Source of the DNA: Deltaproteobacteria bacterium | Lineage (GTDB): Bacteria > Desulfobacterota > Binatia > Binatales > Binataceae | DNA: 7,928 bases | Assembly (NCBI GenBank): GCA_003161515.1 | Contig: PMOH01000049.1 | Span: 8,902 to 16,829 of the forward strand | Reading direction: 5' to 3' | In this document: positions 1 to 5,064 of the stretch, piece by piece | Layout: every line of letters begins with the position of its first letter | Position numbering within the stretch: position 1 is the stretch's first letter | Program-made: the position numbers and the translations under genes | The notes under the pieces: model-generated | What the model saw: the letters and a program-made list of their open reading frames with translations, nothing else | Database searches by the model: none | Told to the model about the DNA's origin: nothing

Positions 1-179
1 TCGTCGCACAGGCTCGAGGTGCCGTGGCGATGCTTGCGGCATTTCTCGAAGGTGCAGGTTTTGTAGCGCGCCTTGGGCATCTCGCCGGCTTTCCAGAGCC
101 GAAAATGCTGGCGGCAGTATCCTTTGCCGACCGCCTCGCGCGCACAATCTTTCGCTTTGCAATTTCCTTTATTAGCCAT
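1..179 (-). CDS. Cys-rich zinc-finger-like small protein, C-terminus cut by window edge
   Basis: The reading frame starts at ATG (179-177) and stays open to the left edge, giving 59 complete codons. The visible protein has two similar Cys modules. The first is C7-x4-C12-x9-C22-x2-H25, containing the motif GYCRQHF followed by W29. The second starts C42-x4-C47 and reaches C58 at the edge. Between them lies the linker GEMPKARYKTC. From memory this pattern (KGYCxxHxxxW, then GExPKARYKTC) matches small proteins often annotated 'vegetative protein' in Deltaproteobacteria; their molecular role is not established, although zinc binding is likely from the Cys/His spacing. A purine-rich AAGAAGGG (about 190-197) lies 11 nt upstream and could act as the ribosome binding site. 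The nearby ATG at 184-186 (minus strand) is in another frame and meets a stop at once, so the start chosen is the only sensible one. The gene is separate from the downstream operon end at 490. Function unknown. Confidence 0.6.
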   Translation of the reverse strand, partial: MANKGNCKAKDCAREAVGKGYCRQHFRLWKAGEMPKARYKTCTFEKCRKHRHGTSSLCD

Positions 180-489
180 TCGCCATGAATCCCTTCTTGG
201 AAGCCGCTTTCCCGACACGAGCGCCGAAAATCGCGGCTGAGCAATTCATCTACAATAGTGTTTGGCGGAGATGGTTCATAGAGGGCGTGGTGTCCTTACG
301 AAAAAGGAGCGCTGCGCGATTTTCGGAGACCGGAACCGGCTTCGCGTAAGCGAAGCTGTCCGAGGTCCTTCCTCCCGTCGCGTTGCTCCCGTCGTCAGAA
401 TGACACAAAAACGCGAAGCGGTTCGGACGCCAGAAGCCATTTCCTGCCGCTCGGGTCGCTCGTTTGGTCAGGAGGACAAACTATCATCA
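180..489. other. Intergenic stretch without a supported gene
   Basis: This stretch separates the 3' end of the HTH gene from the start of the Cys-rich gene, both on the minus strand. Open frames crossing it in either direction encode Arg/Ser-rich, low-quality protein and overlap the HTH gene antisense, so I do not call a gene. It contains a 7-bp perfect hairpin (339-356) and a TCAGAATGACA motif (395-405), both typical of dispersed intergenic repeats. No U-tract follows the hairpin on either strand, so I see no clear intrinsic terminator for the operon. I also see no convincing -35/-10 pair for the gene at 1-179. Confidence 0.5.
339..405. repeat. Probable dispersed intergenic repeat with hairpin and TCATTCTGA motif
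   Basis: GCTTCGC (339-345) and GCGAAGC (350-356) form a perfect 7-bp stem around a GTAA loop. The stem extends by one G-T wobble and one C-G pair on the outside. Further along, 395-405 reads TCAGAATGACA, which is TGTCATTCTGA on the minus strand. From general knowledge, TGTCATTCTGA next to CGAAGC-type segments and GGACCTCG is a recurrent intergenic element in many environmental bacterial genomes. Only one copy lies in this window, so the repeat status is inference from recognition, not from internal evidence. Confidence 0.35.
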
Positions 490-1008
490 TCAAGTGTCCG
501 TTGTCCGCGTGAAGTCGGCGGCTGGGCGGTCCAACCATCGGAAAATCCGCATCACGCCCGGGAACGCGACTCGCGTTCTTTTTGGTATGCCAGTCAGGCT
601 GGCGACGGGAAAACCGATTTGCTCTGCAACCTGTGCCCATTCCATTTTTCTCTCGAGGCGTCGAGCGTCGAGCGCTGCATAAAGTTTTTTCGCGTCGAAT
701 CGCCAAACCTTGCCCGGGGGAATTTCCGGCAGCCGCGCGCTGATCCCCTCCGACTCGTGATAGCCCGGCATGAAACTCTCTGCTGTTCGATTCAGCCATC
801 GCAGCATCGCCAGCACGCCGTCGCCTTCGGCTGCGCGTCCGATGCGTGTGCGCGTCAGGGTTGACGCGCTTAGCCGACGCCTTGAAGGTCGCTCGGGCGC
901 CTGATGCATGTCTCTCGTCACACCCGCCCATGTGAGTCCACGTTCTTGCCGCTGCGCGTCCAGCGCGTCGTAGAGCGCCCGAAGACTGAAGTCATTTGAT
1001 TGTTTCAA
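490..1008 (-). CDS. Tandem HTH-domain protein, putative transcriptional regulator
   Basis: A 172-residue protein made of two copies of one helical domain. Residues 12-34 (LYDALDAQRQERGLTWAGV and on) align with residues 109-131 (LYAALDARRLERKMEWAQV and on). Residues 46-79, with LSASTL and MLRWLNR, align with residues 133-166, with FPVASLT and IFRWLDR. The order (helix, W-x-x-V turn, S-x-x-LT recognition-like helix, RWL helix) is that of Cro/CI-type HTH domains with the common 'RWL...ADF' ending. Copy 1 carries about 10 extra basic residues (near 36-45, PERPSRRR) before its recognition helix. Translation starts at TTG (1008-1006), inside the 3' end of the MFS gene; the overlap is 17 nt, and GAAGGA about 11 nt upstream may help initiation. 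No in-frame ATG lies nearby. As last gene of the operon it may regulate it, but its target is not shown. DNA binding is inferred from fold. Confidence 0.75.
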   Translation of the reverse strand: MKQSNDFSLRALYDALDAQRQERGLTWAGVTRDMHQAPERPSRRRLSASTLTRTRIGRAAEGDGVLAMLRWLNRTAESFMPGYHESEGISARLPEIPPGKVWRFDAKKLYAALDARRLERKMEWAQVAEQIGFPVASLTGIPKRTRVAFPGVMRIFRWLDRPAADFTRTTDT

Positions 1009-2227
1009 GGGTACTGTCGTCCTTCGCGACCTGAGTTTGGTTGCGTAACGAAAGTGCGAGCGCAGCCATCGCGATTGTGAAGGCTAGTGCGACTTCCATG
1101 CTAGCGCGCGGGCTGATGTCGGCGATCGCGTTGCCCATTAGCCAGGGCGCGACGATTGCGCCGATTGCGCCGCCGGCTACTACGATCGATGTCATCCTGC
1201 CGACTTCGGATGGGAAGCGCGCTGCGCCAACTGCGATCATGTTGGGGAAGACCGGGCCGAAGCCGAAGCCTATTAGGAAGATGGCGGATGCGGCGAGACC
1301 GCCGGCGGTGGGCGCCGCGATCAATATCAGCAGTGCGAAGGCAGATAGCGCGGAGGAGAGCATCGTGAACAGCGGCAACGCGATGCGATGCCCCAGGCGT
1401 CCGCCGAATCCGCGACCGCATACGAGTCCCGCCCAATACAGCGAGACGCCCGACGATGCGAGCATCGGGCCGAGCGCGCCCGCAGTGTGCAGGTAAAGAA
1501 AGAGCCAGGTGCCGATTCCGATTTCTGCGCCGACGTATAGGAACATCACGGCGCTGATTGCCCAGATCACAGGGCGCGAGAGCATCGGCAGAAATCCATT
1601 TTCGTTTTCGTTGCCAAGCGACGGTTGCGTGCGAACTTCGTGCGCCGGCGTCGTGCCTAAACGAAATCCGATTGCGGCACACGCTATCGCGCCGCCGCCG
1701 AATACCCACCAGTAGGGCACGCGGCTTGCGAACGCGGCGCTCACGATCAGCGGACCGAGCAGCGCGCCGACTCCGAAGAGCACGTGCAGGTAGTTGAGCG
1801 CGGAGGCGGCGCGTTCGCGATTGAGTTCGACGATGAGCGCGTTGGCGCCGATGTCGATGCCGCCGTTGGCGAGGCCGAGGAAAAATCCGGCGGATAGCAG
1901 TCCCGCAAGTCCCGGAGCTATCGCGAGTCCTGCCAGTCCGGCGGTGAATAGCGCCATCGCACCGACGAGGATCTTCTGCGCGCTCATCGATTGATTGATC
2001 TCGCCCGCGATCAGCACCGAAATGAAAGCGCCGGCCGCCGAACTGCTGACGATCAATCCGACGCTCTCGATCGGTAGATGACTGGTGCGTGAGATTTGCG
2101 GCAGTAAGGGGCCGAGCCAGCCGCTGTTGATGCCGACCATCAGCATACACGAATAGGCGAGCCGCGTGATGATGCCCTCGCGAGTAGGCGACTGGCTGGC
2201 GTCCAATGTCTCGACGGGCAGACTCAC
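992..2227 (-). CDS. MFS transporter, FucP/FHS-like, 12 TM segments
   Basis: A 411-residue inner-membrane protein with about 12 hydrophobic segments and no signal peptide, the usual length for the major facilitator superfamily. The first half contains the segment GLANGGIDIGANALIVELNRE and then ALNYLHVLFGVGALLGPLIV; the G-x-x-x-D-x-x-x-N and LH-x-x-FG-x-G-x-x-x-GP pattern resembles the fucose permease (FHS) branch, which imports sugars by proton symport. A loop containing GNENENG separates the two six-helix halves. The second half has GFGFGPVFPNMIAVGAARFP, also typical of that branch. Substrate cannot be read from the sequence. I place the start at GTG (2227-2225): it shares four bases with the TGA of the DUF1054 gene (GTGA), a classic coupling arrangement. 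The longer frame to 2326 adds a basic, Arg-rich, non-membrane stretch inside the preceding gene and is not believable. The 3' end overlaps the HTH gene by 17 nt. Confidence 0.85.
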   Translation of the reverse strand: MSLPVETLDASQSPTREGIITRLAYSCMLMVGINSGWLGPLLPQISRTSHLPIESVGLIVSSSAAGAFISVLIAGEINQSMSAQKILVGAMALFTAGLAGLAIAPGLAGLLSAGFFLGLANGGIDIGANALIVELNRERAASALNYLHVLFGVGALLGPLIVSAAFASRVPYWWVFGGGAIACAAIGFRLGTTPAHEVRTQPSLGNENENGFLPMLSRPVIWAISAVMFLYVGAEIGIGTWLFLYLHTAGALGPMLASSGVSLYWAGLVCGRGFGGRLGHRIALPLFTMLSSALSAFALLILIAAPTAGGLAASAIFLIGFGFGPVFPNMIAVGAARFPSEVGRMTSIVVAGGAIGAIVAPWLMGNAIADISPRASMEVALAFTIAMAALALSLRNQTQVAKDDSTLETIK

Positions 2228-2847
2228 GACGCGACCGATCGGATGACGCGGTAGAGCGGTTCGAGTTCGCGAAACGCGTCGAGGACTTCGGCGCGATCGA
2301 TTGTCAGCGCGTCGCGCACCGGCCATCCGAAGCCGACGTCGATGCCGCCGGATTTTTTCGCGAGCGCGTCCGCGAGTTGGTCGAACAACGCCGCGTCGGC
2401 TCTGGAAGGCCTCGGCAGCTCGCGACCGTCCCAGTTCTGGTATCGTTGAATTTTGGTGCCGTGAAATGATTTCTGCAGGTCGGCCGACTTCGACTTGAGT
2501 ACACGCGCCATCTCGGGACGATTGTCGGCGTCCGGCTTCACGACCGCGCGCGCATGGATGCCCGCCTCACTGACGCACAGCGCCAGATATCCGAAGCGCT
2601 TGTATCCAGCCCGCGACGGCCCGAAGGCGGCCCAGGTTTCATCGGGAGGAGTCGAGGCGCGCCGCATATGCCGCGCGATATGCGGATAGAAATCCATGTG
2701 AAGGTCACGCGACAATTCGCGGTTGAACTCGGGCGCGAGACGCATCAGGCGCGGCGTCACCAGCTCGTCGATCTTCGCGAGGCGTGCGCTGAAGTCTTCG
2801 ATCGCGAACACGTCGAAATCGCGGCGGATAAACCCCATCGTCGCCAT
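2224..2847 (-). CDS. DUF1054 / UPF0637 (YktB-like) family protein
   Basis: A 207-residue soluble protein. It opens with MATMGFIRRDFDVFAIEDFS, followed by a helical region (ARLAKIDELVTPRL) and the core YPHIARHMRRASTPPDETWAAF (residues 54-75), then SRAGYKRFGYLALCVSEAGIH (78-98). These match the arrangement I know from Bacillus YktB (Pfam DUF1054, UPF0637): H-x-x-x-HARRT-x-x-PP-x-DTWVA and then RGYK, with length near 200-210 residues. Structures exist for the family but no biochemical role is established. I choose ATG 2847-2845, with CGGGAT about 9 nt upstream; the ATG three codons later lacks a ribosome site. The frame extends upstream to 3147, but that part lies inside the GFA gene in another frame and is Ser/Arg-rich shadow. 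It sits 22 nt after the GFA stop and overlaps the MFS start by 4 nt, so it is the central gene of the operon. Confidence 0.8.
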   Translation of the reverse strand: MATMGFIRRDFDVFAIEDFSARLAKIDELVTPRLMRLAPEFNRELSRDLHMDFYPHIARHMRRASTPPDETWAAFGPSRAGYKRFGYLALCVSEAGIHARAVVKPDADNRPEMARVLKSKSADLQKSFHGTKIQRYQNWDGRELPRPSRADAALFDQLADALAKKSGGIDVGFGWPVRDALTIDRAEVLDAFRELEPLYRVIRSVAS

Positions 2848-2869
2848 CTTAATGATCCCGATTTCCGGT

Positions 2870-3274
2870 TCACTTTGTGACGCGGCTCTGCTCGCGGTCC
2901 TCGAAAGCCTTCTCCCAATGACGGCCGTCGAAGTGGTCGTGCTCGAGCTTGGCAAGGTCCACCCCTTCGAGGCATCGCACGTTGACGTCGAGACGCTCGG
3001 GATCGGAGCGCGGGATATAAAATGACGCGACGCCGCAATTCGGGCAGAAAAGATGCTTCGCGGTTTTCGTGTTGAAGCTGTAGGCCGCGATATTGTCGGA
3101 CGGCGTGAGCAGGCGGAACGCGGAGCGCTCGACGATCCAGTGGACATAACCTTTCTTGGTGCAGATCGAGCAGTTGCATTCCGAGACGCGCTCGAGATTG
3201 CCCTTGACCTCGAAGCGGACGCGTCCGCAATGACATCCGCCGCGCCACGTTCGTTCGTTAGGTTTCTTTTTCAT
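2870..3274 (-). CDS. GFA / CENP-V domain zinc protein
   Basis: A 134-residue protein with the full Cys signature of the glutathione-dependent formaldehyde-activating enzyme (GFA) fold: GGCHCGRVRFEV with C14 and C16, then CNCSIC with C33, C35 and C38, and CPNCG with C77 and C80. In GFA, four of these (here C14, C16, C77, C80) hold a structural zinc and the three-Cys cluster holds the second zinc. Family members often bear the formaldehyde-activating name without proof of that activity, so I give only the domain. The protein is shorter than Paracoccus Gfa (about 190 residues) and has the usual size of the small CENP-V-type homologues. ATG 3274-3272 is preceded by AAAAGGCG at about 5 nt. It is the first gene of the minus-strand operon, facing the divergent gap 3275-3542. 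No glutathione-dependent formaldehyde dehydrogenase lies nearby, which argues against a dedicated formaldehyde pathway here. Confidence 0.85.
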   Translation of the reverse strand: MKKKPNERTWRGGCHCGRVRFEVKGNLERVSECNCSICTKKGYVHWIVERSAFRLLTPSDNIAAYSFNTKTAKHLFCPNCGVASFYIPRSDPERLDVNVRCLEGVDLAKLEHDHFDGRHWEKAFEDREQSRVTK

Positions 3275-3343
3275 GAGCGCCTTTTCTACCGCATCAACTG
3301 CTTCGGGGAAACGGGCAAGTAGGGAACCGACTCGTCGCCCAGC

Positions 3344-3419
3344 TGATTTTGAACGGGAAAATTCAACACGTTACCGCCTCTGAATGGCCAAAAATGATTG
3401 ATTTTCAAAGGAAAATTGA
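3344..3419. repeat. Pair of near-identical AT-rich motifs in divergent promoter gap
   Basis: Two copies of TGATTTT-n-AA-n-GG-(G)-AAAATT-n-A occur at 3344-3365 and 3399-3419, 55 bp apart. They differ by single bases, including two G/C swaps and a one-base gap. Each has rough dyad character (TTTT...AAAA). They lie between the divergent starts of the GFA operon (3274) and the exported HP-repeat gene (3543), where a regulator could bind. This is a candidate operator pair seen directly in the sequence; binding is inference. Confidence 0.35.
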
Positions 3420-3501
3420 GGTTCGGGAGTGGCACGCAAATCGCTTCCTCTATCACCCGGTAAGTTTTGTGAAACCGGCCACCAGTACTGTCGTACTAAC
3501 A

Positions 3502-3538
3502 AACGGGCGGAGATACATACTAAACTTAACGGGCGGAG
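3502..3538 (+). repeat. Direct repeat AACGGGCGGAG carrying duplicated Shine-Dalgarno sequence
   Basis: AACGGGCGGAG is present at 3502-3512 and again at 3528-3538, exactly 26 bp apart. The second copy continues as GGCGGAGGA and forms the ribosome binding site of the gene starting at 3543. The first copy has no start codon at a useful distance. Just upstream, AGTAC-TGTC-GTACT (3484-3497) is a short perfect inverted repeat. Confidence 0.4.
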
Positions 3539-3542
3539 GATT

Positions 3543-3854
3543 ATGAAGATGAAACGAGCAACCATGATTTTTTCGGCAGCGGCGCTGACACTTGCGATGG
3601 CGGGTCCGGTATTCGCGCAAACGTACATGCGCCCGGCAGCGGCAAAAGCCGACACCACCTATTTCGATTCGCATCCGGACATGGCGCGTAAGCTCGCGAA
3701 GGATCCGACACTGATCGATAACCAGCAGTTCGTGGACGCCCATCCGGGCCTTCAGGACTATCTGCGGGCTCATCCCGGGGTGCGTCATGACTTCAGGTCG
3801 CATCCGTACCGGTTCATGCACCGCGAGGAAGTCTACCACAAGCATCACGGCTGA
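3543..3854 (+). CDS. Small exported protein with His-Pro decapeptide repeats
   Basis: A 103-residue protein starting at ATG 3543, 4-7 nt after a strong GGCGGAGGA; an in-frame extension to 3429 lacks any ribosome site and is discarded. Residues 1-25 form a Sec signal peptide: KMKR, a hydrophobic core (IFSAAALTLAMAG) and an AxA-like site VFA|QT, so the mature protein of about 78 residues should be periplasmic or secreted. The mature part repeats a ten-residue unit, aromatic/Leu-x-x-HP-G/D-x-x-x-x: HP at 44-45, DP at 54-55, HP at 67-68, 77-78 and 87-88 (for example FVDAHPGLQDYLRAHPGV), with one three-residue insertion after the second unit. The tail is His-rich (YHKHHG). I recall similar uncharacterised exported proteins in Gram-negative environmental genomes; no function is known to me. 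The His content could allow metal binding. It is monocistronic, closed by the terminator at 3885-3918. Confidence 0.75.
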   Translation: MKMKRATMIFSAAALTLAMAGPVFAQTYMRPAAAKADTTYFDSHPDMARKLAKDPTLIDNQQFVDAHPGLQDYLRAHPGVRHDFRSHPYRFMHREEVYHKHHG

Positions 3855-3884
3855 ACCGTCGCGACCGGTTGATACCCCACCAGC

Positions 3885-3918
3885 GCAGGAGACCATTCCC
3901 CGGTCTCCTGCTTTTTTT
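3885..3918 (+). terminator. Rho-independent terminator after the HP-repeat gene
   Basis: GCAGGAGACC (3885-3894) and GGTCTCCTGC (3902-3911) form a perfect 10-bp GC-rich stem with loop ATTCCCC, directly followed by seven T residues (3912-3918). It lies 30 nt after the stop at 3854 and separates that gene from arsS, which must therefore have its own promoter. Confidence 0.93.
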
Positions 3919-3966
3919 CAGGAAAAACGTTCGAGCGCTCTTGTCGTGACGATCCCGCTGCGCGCG

Positions 3967-3975
3967 TGTTAGAGT
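3967..3975 (+). promoter_or_regulatory. Extended -10 promoter of arsS, apparently giving a leaderless mRNA
   Basis: TGT-TAGAGT (3967-3975) fits an extended sigma-70-type -10 box (TGn plus four matches to TATAAT). A weak TTGTCG at 3941-3946 is too far away (23 nt) to be a standard -35, which fits an extended -10 promoter. The arsS ATG begins 7 nt after the box, at the expected transcription start, and no Shine-Dalgarno sequence precedes it. The preceding terminator ends at 3918, so a promoter must lie in 3919-3981. Confidence 0.45.
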
Positions 3976-3981
3976 CGTGCG

Positions 3982-4965
3982 ATGGCGGCGGTATTCGAGG
4001 CAGTCTCCAATCCGAGCTTCAGCGCGATGCTTGCGACTCATGGGATTCGCGCGCTCAGCCGCAAATCTCCGCGTACTATCCAGGTAAACGTCGGCAAGCT
4101 CTGCAACCAGGCATGCCACCATTGTCACGTCGATGCCGGGCCGCGACGTACTGAGCGGATGACGCGTGAGACGGCTGAGCGGGTGATCGAAGTGCTCGCG
4201 GCGAGTCCGCGCGTCGAGACGTTGGATATCACCGGCGGAGCGCCCGAGCTGAATCCGAACTTTGCGATGCTGGTCGAGCGGGCGCGCGCGCTCGGCCGCA
4301 GAGTGATCGTTCGATGCAATCTGACGGTGACGCTGGAACCGGAGATGGAATGGCTGGTGGAGTTTTACCGGCGTGCGACCGTCGAGCTGGTCTGTTCGCT
4401 CCCGTGCTACACCGCAGAGAACACCGATCGTCAGCGGGGTACCGGCGTATTCGACAAGAGCATCGCGGCGTTGAGGAATCTGAATGCCTGTGGATTCGGG
4501 CGCGGCGAGCTGAGGCTGGACCTTGTCTACAATCCGGTCGGCGCGTCGCTGCCGCCGCCGCAGGCCGAGCTTGAAGCGCAGTATCGCGACGAGCTCGCGC
4601 ACAATTTCGGGATCGTTTTCGATCGCCTGCTGACGATCACCAATATGCCGATCGCGCGCTTCGCTAATCAATTGCGTGCGGGCGGCAATGACTCCGCGTA
4701 CATGAGCCTGCTGGTGAATCACTTCAACCCGCAGACCGTGGACGCGCTGATGTGCCGCGACCTGGTGAGTATCGGATGGGACGGGCGGCTCTACGATTGC
4801 GACTTCAACCAGATGCTGAACATCCCGCTGGGCGCAAAAGCCGAATCGACAATTTGGGACGTCGAGGACGTTGGCGAACTCGCGGGCGCACATATCGCGA
4901 CCGGATCGCATTGCTTCGGATGCACCGCGGGCACGGGTTCGAGCTGCGGCGGCGCGATCGCCTGA
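3982..4965 (+). CDS. arsS: Arsenosugar biosynthesis radical SAM protein ArsS
   Basis: A 327-residue cytosolic radical SAM enzyme. The N-terminal motif VNVGKLCNQACHHCHVDAGP carries C41, C45 and C48 (CxxxCxxC) for the catalytic 4Fe-4S cluster; TGGAPEL (84-90) is the SAM-binding GGE-type segment. The C-terminal part (DUF3641-like) has C258, C273 (WDGRLYDCDFNQML) and the signature HCFGCTAGTGSSCGG with C311, C314 and C322, expected to bind auxiliary clusters. This layout is that of ArsS, which makes the 5'-deoxyadenosyl-arsenical precursor of arsenosugars from dimethylarsenite. Some family members carry selenocysteine in the Cys-rich tail; here I see Cys throughout and an ordinary TGA stop. ArsS normally works after the methyltransferase ArsM, which is not in this window. 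The start ATG 3982 gives the usual short lead before the cluster motif, yet has no Shine-Dalgarno sequence (see promoter). The next gene starts 99 nt downstream and has its own ribosome site. Confidence 0.9.
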   Translation: MAAVFEAVSNPSFSAMLATHGIRALSRKSPRTIQVNVGKLCNQACHHCHVDAGPRRTERMTRETAERVIEVLAASPRVETLDITGGAPELNPNFAMLVERARALGRRVIVRCNLTVTLEPEMEWLVEFYRRATVELVCSLPCYTAENTDRQRGTGVFDKSIAALRNLNACGFGRGELRLDLVYNPVGASLPPPQAELEAQYRDELAHNFGIVFDRLLTITNMPIARFANQLRAGGNDSAYMSLLVNHFNPQTVDALMCRDLVSIGWDGRLYDCDFNQMLNIPLGAKAESTIWDVEDVGELAGAHIATGSHCFGCTAGTGSSCGGAIA

Positions 4966-4981
4966 GCGCCAGTCCCGCCTT

Positions 4982-5011
4982 TTGGTCCCGCTTCTACATA
5001 AATGGTATGAC
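4982..5011 (+). promoter_or_regulatory. Candidate promoter of the serine hydrolase gene
   Basis: TTGGTC (4982-4987) and TATGAC (5006-5011) are separated by 18 nt, and the -10 is preceded by TGG (extended -10 style, as for arsS). Transcription would start near 5018, leaving a leader of about 45 nt that includes AAGGAG at 5051-5056. Read-through from arsS is also possible because no terminator is seen between the two genes. Confidence 0.35.
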
Positions 5012-5064
5012 GAGCATGCGCCGCGTTTGCGATTGGCGCGCGCGAGACCAAAGGAGATTGTTTC

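Noticed and set aside
262..864. A 200-codon plus-strand frame covering the intergenic region and the HTH gene
   Set aside because: It is antisense to the duplicated HTH domains, which show clear protein-level similarity, and its own product looks random.
2228..2326. N-terminal extension of the MFS frame
   Set aside because: It adds a basic, non-hydrophobic leader inside the DUF1054 gene; GTG at 2227 with GTGA overlap gives the normal family length.
2848..3147. N-terminal extension of the DUF1054 frame
   Set aside because: The added 100 residues are Ser/Arg/Thr-rich and overlap the GFA gene in another frame; family length fits the start at 2847.
3349..3546. A 65-codon plus-strand frame in the divergent gap
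   Set aside because: It has no ribosome site, no similarity I recognise, and runs over the leader of the exported-protein gene.
4963..4965. Possible selenocysteine read-through at the arsS TGA
   Set aside because: The Cys-rich signature is complete before the TGA and the sequence after it shows no continuation of the family, so it is a normal stop.
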